DNA of 64,000 nucleotides from Plumapathes pennacea (Eukaryota; Cnidaria; Anthozoa; Antipatharia; Myriopathidae). The stretch spans positions 14,995,667 to 15,059,666 of the forward strand of contig OZ038465.1 of assembly GCA_964036295.1 (NCBI GenBank), read 5' to 3'. A model generated the notes under the pieces. It did no database searches. It had not been told where the DNA came from and saw nothing but the letters and a program-made list of their open reading frames with translations. The position numbers and the translations under genes were made by a program. Shown here piece by piece: positions 1 to 12,400 of the stretch. Each line of letters begins with the position of its first letter. The first letter of the stretch is position 1.

Positions 1-567
1 TTTGTCAAACCAACTAATGATGTCACACTGATCTTCTTTACTTTGTTGTGTGACAAAACTGCAAAATGACAGAATCAAAATTTACTTCTTCCAGCAAAAT
101 AACAATAAGTTGTTTACTATTTACTATTTTGTAGTGTCAGTATATAAAAATACTAAATATGATATTGTAATTAATACACATTAAGTGCACTAATAAAGAA
201 GATGGTCATAGTGTATTATAATAATTAACTAGACTGGCCTTGCCAGTGAGCTCGCGGCGTGAGTTGGGTCGAGACCAGAATATAAAATGGAAAGTAGGGG
301 ACAAGAGCGGAACTCCCAAGAGAGACTTCCAATTTCTCACCATAAAAATATCACACAGTATAGAGAACTTGGCTTTTGACACCTTGCTCTTTTGACACCT
401 TGATTAAACTAAAAATTATTATTACAACACTCATACACTTGCTTCTTAAAGGTTGAGCGACCCTGCATCTTGAGAATGCGTGACATATCTTTTTATGCAC
501 AATCGATTATGACAGTTTGACCTTGACTCATATTTCTAATCAGAGGCCACGATTAATCCAGCCTTCG
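1..567. other. No gene seen
   Basis: AT-rich sequence with no open frame of protein character, no splice-bounded exon that I can support and no obvious inverted repeat. Confidence 0.5.
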
Positions 568-1095
568 CTTCACTACTTATGTGTTTTCTTTTGTTAACTC
601 AATACGTTTCTTCTATCAGGCTTTCGAGTATTCGTGCCCTGTAACAAATATAAAATTGAAAGCGAGGAATGTCACACGAGAGATGTTTACAATATTATTG
701 CGCTTTTGTTCACAGTGTGTTCAGTCCATTTGTGACTGCAAACTCAATCCTCAGAATTATTTAGGTGTATTTTTCATTTCTGGTATTTAATGAACATTGC
801 GAAACAAAGACTACATGATCGAATGAAAGAAACACTTCAACAGGCAATGTACGATACGCAGAAGAATTTTATGAGGCAACAGATGTCATGTACAGAGTAA
901 AGCATAAAGCGTCATTGTTTTACGGCTAAAGCTCACCGTAGCTTTGGTTTCTGTTTTCGCCCTGTTATCTTCCCAAAAGTATTTCGTGTCGCCACAGAAA
1001 GTTTCGTCGGGACTAAATACTTATCGGCGACAGAGATATTTGCAATACCCCAGAAGTACCATCAAACATTTGTTTACGGCTATTCTCAAAGCTTG
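568..1095. repeat. Tandem duplication, copy 1
   Basis: This block is repeated almost base for base at 1201-1703, a period of about 633 bp. Short frames inside both copies look alike only because the DNA is duplicated; none has recognisable protein character. Copy 1 continues into about 100 bp of unrelated sequence before copy 2 begins. Confidence 0.85.
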
Positions 1096-1200
1096 TGCGG
1101 TGAACGCGAGCCAAAATCTTTTCCTAAAATCCAGTTTATCCGTGCGCATTCCACAGAGCCAAATGGCGTTGAATTTGAATGGGATGCAGTTTACTTTTTC

Positions 1201-1703
1201 GCTTCACTACTTATGTGTTTTCTTTTATTAACTCAATACGTTTTTTCTATCAGGCTTTCGAGTATTCGTGCTCTGTAACAAATATAAAATTGACAGCGAG
1301 GAATGTCACACGAGAGATGTTTACAATATTATTGCGCTTTTGTTCACAGTGTGTTCAGTCCATTTGTGACTGCAAACTCATCCTCAGAATTATTTAGGTG
1401 TATTTTTCATTTCTGGTATTCACTGACCATTGCGAAACAAAGGCTACATGATCGAATGAAAGAAACACTTCAACAGGCAATGTACGATACGCAGAAGAAT
1501 TTTATGAGGCAACAGATGTCATGTACAGAGTAAAGCATAAAGCGTCATTGTTTTACGGCTAAAGCTCACCGTAGCTTTGGTTTCTGTTTTCGCCCTGTTA
1601 TCTTCCCAAAAGTATTTCGTGTCGCCACAGAAAGTTTCGTCGGGACTAAATATTTATCGGCGACAGCGGTACCATCAAATATTTGTTTACGGCTATTCTC
1701 AAA
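1201..1703. repeat. Tandem duplication, copy 2
   Basis: This is the second copy of the block at 568-1095, with a few substitutions and small indels. A 14 bp stretch of copy 1 near 1035-1050 is shortened here at 1665-1672. The similarity ends near 1703. Confidence 0.85.
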
Positions 1704-1835
1704 GCACAATTCTATCGCCCACATATCTCCTTCAAAATGGCGAAACTGCTCGCCCGGCAAGTCATGTGATGACAAAACGTCATCATAAATCACGTGAAAA
1801 TATGAACCAATCACCGTGTGCTGATTCGTAACCCA

Positions 1836-1876
1836 GAAAAAAAATAAAAATAAAAATAAAAATAAAAATAAAAATA
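1836..1876. repeat. (AAAAAT)n simple repeat
   Basis: Short A-rich hexanucleotide tract. On the minus strand it makes a Leu/Phe run inside a spurious frame. Confidence 0.8.
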
Positions 1877-1976
1877 TGACGATGATAAAGACACGCTTTC
1901 CAATCCTAAGCTCGTCGGCTTCGCCACGAGCAATTACTAAATAACAAGAAAGGGCTCTTTCAGGAGTCACTAAGAC

Positions 1977-2344
1977 TTATGAAATGGCCAGTTATATATT
2001 ATTAGTCGGTGTTAGGCTTTCTTCATATTCGTTATCTCAATGTATAGAATGTATAACAAAATGGACTCTGAATGAATCTAAATGGCTAAAACACAATGTC
2101 AGAATTCTCTCAATTGAGATTTGGTAGGTTTTATGATAACCCTGCCAAAATCTTGACCTTCCTTGAATAAAGCATATGAGTAGTTAAAGATGAAGAATAA
2201 TATTAGTAAAAAATTTACTCTTAGCTTGAACCCAAGAGATCACCTGCCAGTTTCTCCATGTATTACTGAATTGCATATTATTGCCTGTGTATTGAGAGTA
2301 GAACTTTGCTTTTGATCACACAATGAAAAACTGAGCCCACTCAC
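1977..2344. other. No gene seen downstream of the LRR exons
   Basis: The LRR gene must continue leftwards from its exon at 2345-2425, because that exon ends in a phase-1 GT donor. I could not find a convincing next exon here or in 1-567, so the remaining exons are probably outside the window. Confidence 0.4.
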
Positions 2345-5076
2345 CCATAGTGTTGAGACTGGAGAGATGTGTTAGGTCTGGCACTTCAGATATTTCATTG
2401 TTATTCAGAACCAATGCTCTAAGATCTGTCAACAGAAGGGAATGTTTAATCAAATTGTGCACCAAACTGGTGATGTTATTGCTATTGGGATAGACCTCAA
2501 ACACAACAGCATTAACCATCCATAAGTACAGTAAACTTAAAACCAGGTGCCCTACCATTTCCAGGTTCATTATCATAATGCAGATACTCTCAACCAGTCA
2601 AATGAAAATTGTGACTGATGTAGTAAGAATGATTAAAAGTTCAATCAGCCATCATCCGAGCAAGCTCCTGTATCAAAGCCAAGTCTTCCATTACCAACTG
2701 TATAATTCTGATGCTGCAGGGTGATCAGACATAAGTATAGGTAATCACATGATTTCGAGTGCAATTTGGAATAAATTAGCACGAGTGCTGTGCGAGTGCA
2801 ATTTGTGGTCTTTGAAAAATTTACGAGTGCTCATTTATTCCAAAATTGCATGAGAAATCATGTGATTACTTGTTAATAACATGCATACATAGAGGATATT
2901 ACACGGCGGCGCGAAGATATGAATTTTATTTTCGAGTGGTAAAAACAATATTTTACGAACGAGCGCTTCGCGAGTGAGTAAAATATTGTTTTTACCACGA
3001 GAAAATAAAATCCATATCTTCAAGCCGCTGTGTAATTTTCTTTTAATTTATTATATTAGACACGAGTGTTTTACGAGAAATTGCACAAACAACTGTGCAA
3101 AAGCGGGAAATGATGCCAATGATATCCTCACTAGTGAGGATATGGAAAATACGCCACTTGGGTCCCGGATGTAGTTTCGTATGGATTTTAAGCACAGTAT
3201 ATTTTCCAGTAAAACACTCGTGTCTCTATAATAAAATAATTTACGTCGCAAAATTCAATTTCGTTGCAATGACAAGTGTCTCAAAAACTTTGTTTTCTCG
3301 TAAACAGGATCGGAATCATCCTAAGGAAAGATAAAAACATGTTTTCTGTTTTGTTTGGCTTTGCAAATATGCACGCCAGCTGTTGGCAATTTTTAATTTC
3401 AAATTTCTGCACTCTTAATTTCACATTTCTGCACTGTTAATTACACATTTTTGCACTGTTTGGTATAAATTGAAGTGCGCTCAGCCAATCAGAATGCAGA
3501 AATTATTGTATGCATGTTATTAATACTGAAATTAAAGCTGACCCTTCTTGGGAGTGAAAGGGTTACTGTTACTCCGCCAGTTAAAAGCAAACTTAGCATA
3601 CTGCACTGTGAGTCATTTTATTCACAGGTACAGTAGATAACAGATACCAAAAGCTTTACTTTATGAGAAAAACTCATAGACCAGCTAAGGACAAAACATT
3701 GACTTGGCTTTCAAGTTTCAAAACTGAATGAATGATAAATTTCCCACATGAATGGCTGAAAGACTTTTGGTTACAGAAGGGATAATCAACTCAAAACATA
3801 CTTGATAGTGACTCCAGATGATGCACCTCTTGAATCTTGTTGTGGCTTAAGTTAAGAACTGTGAGAGAAGGAAACAAACACTATTCAGTTATCGAGGAGT
3901 TGGACGTTTACAGGTTGATATACTAGCCAAATCTTCCAGATTCCCATGTATAAGAAATCTCATGTTTCTAGTATGTTTAGAATCAATGGAAGCATTTAAA
4001 CAGAATTTTAAGCAGTACCAAAGAAAATATGAACAGTGCATGTCTCACACTACACAGGGGAAATACTACTGACTCATCATTTACAGTACATCCAGGATTT
4101 TTGGTCAACCTTTGCACTACAAGAAAACTCAGTTCAGATCACTCTCCATATAAGTCAAACTGTTAACATCCCCTTTAGTCACATGGGAGCATTTGAATGG
4201 CTTTCTGGGCCAGAGGGTGGAGAATTTGACTGCCAAATATCAAAAAGTTCAAATACCCAGGGTACACCTGCAAGTTTCTTTCTGGGGGCCAAAGTAAGAA
4301 TATGTACCTACCCATGAGGCTTTGCAGACCCCTGATTGCAGCAAGGCATTCAATGTGATTTTGGGACACATTGAGCCATCGTAGCTCCTTACACTCAGCT
4401 AATTACAAAGAGAAGCAAAGAATAGAACAGAAATATTAAAACATGGGGAAAAAAAGAAGAGGACAAAGCTTGTCAAACTCAATTCGAAACTGTGAATCAT
4501 TACTCACCAATTCCTTGCAGACTACTTAAAATGTTGTGGGACAAATCTAGTCTTTCAAGTCTGGTGCAAGAGCTATTGGAAGAAGATATGTTTTAATATG
4601 AGTTTAATATCGGGCAGCTCTTTATTTGATAGACTGAAGAAATATCAAATTGTATAGTGTATGGTAAGGGCCACACTCATATGGGAATCATAAAACAATT
4701 TGTTTCAGGGCTAATAAAGCAGTGCCACAACAGAAATCTTCGCAGAACTGTGGGCTTAGAAATTAAAGAATAAAAAAAGCTACTAGAGGGCCGAGGATAC
4801 GACTGACGTTAGCTCAGGCTAATCATACGTACGGTTTTATTATATCAAAGGGGCAGATCATAAGTAATAAACCCACAAGTTCTGCGTATATTTCCGCTTT
4901 AATCCTTAAAATCAATACCTTACGTCTCCTAAATGTCCAATGTGTTGATGAGACACGTCAAGCTTCTTGATTTCTTGCACATCCTGGCCGGTAATTTCAG
5001 TAATCTTGGAAAGACTCAATCGTCGCAGTTCAGCCGCCATTTTGTATCTGATTAGTTCCCAGTCTTTTTCGGCCAT
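2345..5076 (-). CDS. SDS22-type leucine-rich repeat protein, 5' part (5 exons)
   Basis: Exons 5076-4919, 4572-4508, 4398-4312, 3858-3802 and 2425-2345 join with matching phases (2,1,1,1,1) and GT/AG borders. The start is the ATG at 5076 (MAEKDWELIRYK...), with a second possible ATG 12 codons on (MAAELRRL). The joined protein reads as consecutive short LRRs of about 22 residues, one per exon: xxLERLDLSHNxLxSLxGI, xLRWLNVSQNHIExLxxI, VLNLSHNKIQEV and LRALVLNNNEISEVPDL. This spacing is typical of SDS22-like LRR proteins, which act as protein-binding scaffolds. The one-repeat-per-exon layout is neat but common. The last exon ends at a GTGAGT donor, so the gene continues beyond the left edge. I cannot name the orthologue; no catalytic domain is visible. 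Confidence 0.75.
2735..3526. mobile_element. Hairpin MITE cluster in an LRR-gene intron
   Basis: An outer inverted pair (TTAATAACATGCATACA near 2873 and its complement near 3508-3525) encloses a second strong hairpin at about 2905-3035 containing the AAAACAATATTTTAC motif in both orientations. A further adjacent hairpin is at 2737-2870. The region is AT-rich with CGAG-containing arms and has no coding potential. It lies in the intron between the exons at 2425 and 3802. Confidence 0.7.
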
Positions 5077-6476
5077 AGCCTCGTATTCGTACCCAGTGCC
5101 TTTCAATGAACACGCACAGACAGTTTTAACTACGTGGTGCTGATCTACACCTCCAACAGCTTTACTGCACAGCACGTGCACATAATCTGACTGCAGCCAC
5201 CTGCTGCCCTGACTAATCGGCGCATCGCCTTGATGACATCACAACCAACCCGAGCGCGCAGGCTCAGATGCAGCACACTTCATCCGAAAATGTGCGTACG
5301 CATTTTCAAAATTTCCATGATACGGACGAATGGGTGATTTATTTCTTCCTGATGAATCCTGAACCATTTTCCTAACTCGGTTTTCACAAGGCACGAGTTT
5401 ACCCAAAGTTATCCGCGAACAATCGTCCAGAATATATGCCGGGCTTTAGTGCGTTCTTTTTTAACTACTTGTGGGCTCCCATACAATACGGGGACTCTTC
5501 TTTAGCAAGAAGTAAGATGCATGTCTAGTTACGAACTAAACACATTTATTTCAAATAAAAACATTCTAAATTAATCTCAAATTTATCTACGAAAAACAAT
5601 TCCTCTACACCGCTTTTATTGTGTGATCACTGTGTGCTCGCACAGGCCGCCTAGTTACTATTGTAAGTGTTTTTAATTCATAGCTGCTTTTCAAGCCAGG
5701 CAGTTAGATCAATCCAGGCTTGAATTACGTGCAAATCAGTTAAATATTTTCCTTGATATCCTTGACATCGTCTTTATTTCTCCCTCTCCCTATAACAATG
5801 TTGTTGAACCCCGAACTGTCAACAAATTTGAAGTCCTACCCATTTTGAAACGGATTGTGAACAGTTGAGGTTGGTGAAGCCACTTTCACAATGACGCGCA
5901 GTAGCAAATAATACTTTTTACTTCCCGTATAAACGAGTGTTTGTCAAGTAAATCTCTCTGCTGAGCTTACTTTTGTTTCTAATAGCATCAAGACCAAAGA
6001 AGCAGTTTTCCACTCTTCCCGCCAAGTGTTTTCGTCAGGTGGCCCGCCAGAACATCTGCACTTCGCGAAGTGCGCATGTTTGTGAAAGTGGCTTATTCTA
6101 CTGTGAGGGATCTCGTAAGCCTGTCTATCCGATGGACTGCTTTTCTTGTCCTGATTAAATCTGGTCGGTGACATGTACTTCTACCTGGAGTAACCAAAGT
6201 GGACAACTTTCTCCCCTGGACGACAAAAAAAGCTGGCAAACGACATTCCACTAGTACCGCAGTTAAATATGAACCATCTAAAGCAACAGTGCTATTATCT
6301 CTTGACTCGTGTTTGTGTTTGCATTTTCACTGCAGTTGCTTAAAAGTTCTACTGAACGTCTACGCTTTGCAAAAACAGAAAAAGGTTTCTCAGCTGCAAC
6401 CTCAGTTCTTTAGTAATATTTTGGGTTAAACTGATTGCTGTAAGTTTAGCCTAAGTTCTTATCGTCACCACTGGAT
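5077..6476. other. Intergenic, no gene seen
   Basis: This is the 5' flank of the LRR gene and the 3' flank of the DED-UBL gene. I see no splice-bounded exon, RNA gene or clear repeat. The two genes point the same way (both minus), so 5077-5400 should hold the LRR-gene promoter, but I see no diagnostic element. Confidence 0.5.
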
Positions 6477-9400
6477 TCACTCCGGGACGGGAGGGGGAAC
6501 TTTAGTTCGTGTTGGCCCAGAAGAATGTGCAGGGGCCTGGCCAGAGCTGTGGTGTGAGCTGGGTCCGGATTCACTGAAAACGAAAACAAACGAACAAAAG
6601 TTTGTCATCATCAATTGGATACAAGTGGGCGATTTCAGATACAATAAGAGAACTAACGCACCTGCGACTTGGCAGGCTTGGGAAATTTCCAGGGTCACTG
6701 AAAAGCAAGAAGATAACAAGGCTATAGTGGGAAAACAATGGAATTTTTGACGCCGAATCATATTTACCTTTGGTACTGGAAGGGATAAAATACTCCATTA
6801 ATGAAGTAATACAAACTAGGGCATTGTCCGAACACGAGATCTCGATTGTTTACAACAATTTGTTAACGTACCTTGATACCAGTTTCAACTTCAAAGTTAC
6901 ACCAAGTTTCCTCTCAAACTTGCGAGTTAAGTCATCAACGTTTTTCTCAATCTCTTGATCCCCAATCAAACGAAGTCTGCCTTCTGAAAATCCGTCCGGC
7001 ACGCCCTGTCAACGAAAGGAAGGAATTAAATAGTTTTTTGACTTGATGTGACTTTCTTTGGTCAGTGGTTATACCCTTTTCCATTACGACTGAAACTTCT
7101 GTATTTAGACTATTAAGTGCAAGGCGTTACGACATAGCCCATCTCCAAATATTGCACGATAAAATGCAGACCAACTAATCTAAAACTGATAGGGGGCACC
7201 GCGAAAATACATACTTGAGGTCACTTCCCGTTGGCCAACGTTCATTGCAACCCAACCATATAACTGCGGGTAAAATTTCACATTGTGTGCAAGTCCAGAT
7301 TTCTTGTGCATAACGTATCATATAGAAATTATATTGAAGTTACTCATTGCTTTGGTTTCCAGTCTTAAGATTTAACATTTTTCTAATGTTGGACGTTTTG
7401 CATATGTTTCCTAAACCACACAAACTAAACATGAATTTGCTGCCGCGTCTAATTTTTGAGGGTTAATCAAAGACTTGCTCTGTGGTGTTTTACACACGCA
7501 GGCGGGGCCTCCTAGTAATGTACAAAGCTTGGGTAGAGGGGAGGATTTGCAGGAAGCAGCTGACGCTAATAACGTGGTCCAAAATCTAATAAAGGAGGGG
7601 TGTCTAGAAAACTAAGACCTCAGACCTAGAAAACTAAGACCCCCCAAAATACGCGAAACAATTCGATCGTTCCTTCTCGTAATTGCTTTAACCGGAAGCT
7701 GCTCGAGCGAGACATCAAACAATGCGGTATTTTTAGCCATTTCGCAAACATTCGGCAGGGTCTTAGTTTTCCAGATCTGGAAAACTCAGACCCCCCAAAA
7801 TACGCTAAACGATTCGACCATTCCTTCAGGTAATACCGGAGGCTGCTCGAGCGAGACATCAAACAATGCGGTATCTTTAGCCATTTCGCAAACATTCGGC
7901 AGGGTCTTAGTTTTCCAGTTCTGGAAAACTCAGACTCCCCAAAATACATATAAATAGCATAAAAATCACAAAAATAATCGCACGGTTCTCGCTTTCCTTC
8001 TGGAAAAATATGTCGGATCTCGTTTTAAATCATTTGTCAATGGAACTCGGAAGTGGATGTGTGCGACCTGTCATTTCTGCCATGTGACCTGACAAGAAAG
8101 TTATAACTTTAGTATCTCACCTCACACGTGTTTGATTTGGAACGTGGAGGAACTTAAGACCATGGGCAACGTCCTCCGCTATCTTCAGGTACAAGGACGA
8201 GAAACCGACTGCGTAAGCATTCTCAGTAGAGACGAAGTCCAGGAAATCCTGAAGAGAATTAACACGGCGGCCGATGCCGAAAGGGCTGAAATCGAAATAT
8301 AAGTATTCCAATATCATAGCCACAGGATTGCTGCAGAAGGCCTTCAGCTGAACGATATGTTCATCAGATAAACTGTTTAGAATTCGGGCTTCTTTCAGAA
8401 ATAAACGTTTCTCGCGTTCGTGCTTGCGAATCAGCTTTTTGATGACAACCACTTCACCGCCCGTTAGATCGTTGCGCCCTAAACACAGCACCAAAGCTGC
8501 CTCTTCCTATCTCCAGCTTTTCAGAAAGCTCATCCCAGCTAAATGTGGGTAATCCGGCAAAGTAAGGTGAGTCGGCTGACTGTCTTTTGTCAAAAAGTGG
8601 TAACTTTCTGGCCATCGTTAGCAGCATGCTAACCCTCGTTTGATGTCTCGCTCGAGCAGCTTCCGGTTAAAGCAATTACGAGAAGGAATGGTCGAATCGT
8701 TTAGCGTATTTTGGGGGGTCTGAGTTTTCTAGGTCCGAGGTCTGAGGTCTGAGGTCTTAGTTTTCTAGACACCCAATAAAGGAGCCCTGGAACAGCAACT
8801 ATCGAGAGGTTTGGTTTTGGTTTTCTGAAACACGAACTGCACTTAACAACAACGTCAAGACTGCTATCATTCATTTGAGAGATCACACCTTTAGAGTCAT
8901 TTCACGTTCCAGGAGTTGGATGGATTTCGGAAAAGCAACAAATCGAGAAGATATGGAAAATGGGAAATAAGGTATATTCTGTTAGATTGAAGTGATCTCT
9001 TACCCCAAGGCCACGAGTCTGTCTATTCACTCCAAATGAACACTCGCTCATTTCATCATCAAAAATCCCTAAAACAAAAAGAAAGTCATCAAATAGATGA
9101 TGGCGCATGATTTTTGTTTACGTCTCCGTTGATTACTTTGCGCGCTAAGTCATCCGGCATTGTAATCTAGCATCACCACATTCTTGGAATCGCAATACAG
9201 TCAACTCATTCAAACAGACAGCATGCAGATTTGGTCCTTGCATAGTTTTTCTGTAGCTGAACTTTTTCTAAGGCGGACACCTCTGTGGGACACTAAATGC
9301 TAGTCCTGAGGCTTAGAGAGAGTTCACTGTATGACACAATTATCTGCATCACGGCTTTTTTTAATGTTTGGTTTAGCCCACAGTTGAAATGTTTATCACA

Positions 9401-12400
9401 CGACATTATCAATCCTGTTTGAACCACAGTACAACAAGTGGACTTCAAAGACAAGCTGTCAATGAATGCAGCAACAAGCATTTCAGAAATGTCCGGCCTT
9501 AGAAGTCTCTAGTACAATACCTCGAGATCCCCCAAATCCTCTTGTACCGCTGCTGCCGAAGAGACTGGACATGTCGAATGATCGCGTGCCAGCAGACCCA
9601 AAACTACAGCAGAAACGATAAGAGTGAGTGAGAATACACATACAAAGGAACAGCACACCTGTGGTACACATTACACACAGACAAATGGACACACACAGTA
9701 GTTGTATTCAGCCTAATCCAATGCTACCGATGCACCTTCGTTTAGATCTTAGAGCGATTTTCGGATGTCGAAAGTAATCGAGTAATTGTTTTATTTTTGC
9801 ATTCGCTCGCGCCTGTGATGCTCCGAATAAGCCTAAAATCATTCTCAGCCAATCAGGAACAAAATGTAAAACTCGATTGCAATCTGCTCACGCAAGCAAG
9901 CAAATGGTAATGGCACTTTCTCTCACTGTTGATTGGTCTCCTCTTCAAAGAAACCAACCGCAAAGTAAATGTGTATTCTTACGGCCTCTGTGCTTGACGC
10001 TGTAATTTGTTTGGTTTAATTTTAGAGTCATCTAAAAAACCCTTCAATGAAACACTGACGAGCGCACACTCACAAAAAATGTTTTACCACACTTGAGAAA
10101 CTCCTGCCTTGCTGGGCACAAATGTCATATTAAACTTTGTGCTGTATATTCTCCTTACCTTCTTGTGCTTGAACCGAATCCCCTGTGCTGGCTTCTGGTT
10201 TCCGGAGGTTTAATGTCGATAACAGAACCATTCCTAATACCATGTTCAGTCAGACACATTGTGTCATCTTCTTCCAGGCATTCTTCATTGAACAGCAGCT
10301 GGGCCCCCTCCATCATCAGTCCGGTTTCCACCATCTGCTCCTTCAACGATGTCAAAGTAGCAAAGGTGTGCGTTCCCAAAGTTTTTGTGTCTTCAGAAGG
10401 TGGCTGTCTCACCTTGACGTCAATGGGTTCAGCAATTTGAAGCTTGACAACTGGTTCCCCATCCACAAATGCTTGTGCAAACTTCTCATGAAGGGGAAGC
10501 TTTTTCCCCTTACGTATTAGACGCAGCATGTCAAGAGGACAGTCGAGCTTCTCCTGTAGAAACACCAGCACCTCTTTGACACATGTCTTGCGTGGATCTA
10601 CTGGCATGATTATTGGATCTCGGTCAGGACACTCTATCTCAAGGTCCTCTTCGGCTGTGAGCACTCTTATGGTGTCTTCAAACTTTACATTGTACCTCCT
10701 AAAATGCATAAAACGTTTAACAACACTCTTTGTTACTTCTGTTAGCATTTATTCCTCAGGTGTCAAAATCACGGGTTTTGGTACCGTTTGGGGTGCTCCA
10801 TCAAACGCTGACGTTTTTATGTGACGTGGTACCGTTTAGGGGTCTGGTCTCAGTTGAATGAACTTTTATAGGGGTCAAAATAAGCTCGAGCCATGCCCGT
10901 TTTAGTTACCTCTTAGGGGTCAAAACTAAAAAATTCCCAACGAGCATCCCTGTTCTTTCTATGTGGGAGTCAACCCCCTGAGATTTACTTATACACTTCG
11001 GTCAGTGTTGATTGGAAGGAGTAGGCTTAGCACCCTACAGTTTGATAGGTGATTATCATTAAAATAGAGATGATTATTTAAAAAACAGTGTAAATAACTT
11101 TTATGCTAACAGAAAAGGTACTTATACGTACGCAAGGGGATTTGATCTGGACAACTCTTTGTTGTCATAGATCAAGCATGATATTCCTGTAATGCCACAA
11201 GTATCTGTGAGTTTATCTATGAGGTCGCCAACAGTGGCCTTTGAAGAGATAACCACCTCATGCCTGCCACTTGATCGCTTCATGGTTTCCACAAATAACT
11301 TGATTGCTTCAGGTGCAAAGACGCACTCAATAACACCATTGTCTTCTATGTCAAGACGTTCTGGTTTTCTGCGTGGAGCAGAAGTCTGGCTGTAGAAGGT
11401 GAGTAAGCCTGGTTCCCATGACGATCCACTTATCACTGTTGTATTGTTCTGACCACTTTCAACTAGCCACACACCAAGGAACCGGCCACCAAGCGTAATT
11501 TCCACTTCACATGCTGCACAGGAACAAAATATGATAACTAACTTTACTAATACAGTACAATCTCCCGCAGAGGGATTACAGTACCCTTGATTTAGGTTCA
11601 AGTGGTTGTTTATGGGAATTTCTCACCACAGGATACAGCTTTGAGCTACAACCAGTGTCAGATACTGTGGCTTTCACTCCCAAGCTCAAAATGCAGATTC
11701 TCCCAACCTTTTAAGATGAACATGTATGAGTGATGTAGTGAGAATTGACAGCTACATCAACTTTCATCTGAGCAAACTATCAAGTGGTATATTCTCCATA
11801 CTGCATGATATACCTCCGGTGGGAGACTGAAGGAGAAAATTGAAGTTGATCATTCTTGGGAGTGAAAGGGTTAACTATTTCTCCTGCTTAAATTTGCCCA
11901 CTATTGCAGGATGTAGAGTTTGCAACTACAATCAAAATAAATTGTATGTAGTGAAGAGGGAAAAACGGTTATTATGTTTTGACTGTTTAATTTACTCCTT
12001 TTGGTTTAATGTGTTCCAAGAACTATTGTCCCCAGTTGATGAAACAGAAAACTGCTGTAAAATCACAACCTTACCATATTCACTTTCATTGTGGACTTCA
12101 ATGCAAAACTGCATTCCATTTTCAATAATGACAAGACCATATTCTCCTTTACTTTCACAGTGTTGACCTTGTGGGATTCTCAGCAGAAAGCCTTCCTTGC
12201 AGTAACAGGGTACCGGCTTAAGTTGTGCCATGTTGTAAGCAGGACCAGTACCACATGCAGCAGCAGCAGCAGCAGCAAGTGGTCCAGAATAACCTCCTGT
12301 TTCATCAAGTTTGACACTCACTGAATGGCTTTCAGTGACAACTGTGGTGGTGGACTTTGCAAACTGTGCATGTGCATGCATAGAACCATGCACTGCAGAC

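Noticed and set aside
7626-7949. A 107-codon minus-strand frame with internal repeats (KLRPCRMFAKWLKIPHC twice).
   Set aside because: It is the translated terminal repeat of the Mutator-like element and its tandem copy.
8775-8886. A coding-like tail (SLDVVVKCSSCFRKPK...) ending at a TAG exactly restored if the Mutator-like element is removed, suggesting that the transposon hit the stop codon of the DED-UBL gene.
   Set aside because: The preceding exon ends at 9004 in phase 0, the AG at 8883 would read straight into a stop, and a better phase-matched acceptor with coding sense exists at 7005, placing the element in an intron.
10155-10748. The 197-codon open frame starting MLTEVTKS as an independent ubiquitin-like gene.
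   Set aside because: A stop codon sits directly before that ATG and an AG at 10699 gives an exon that continues the upstream exon in frame (NPLARYNVKFED), so it is an internal exon.
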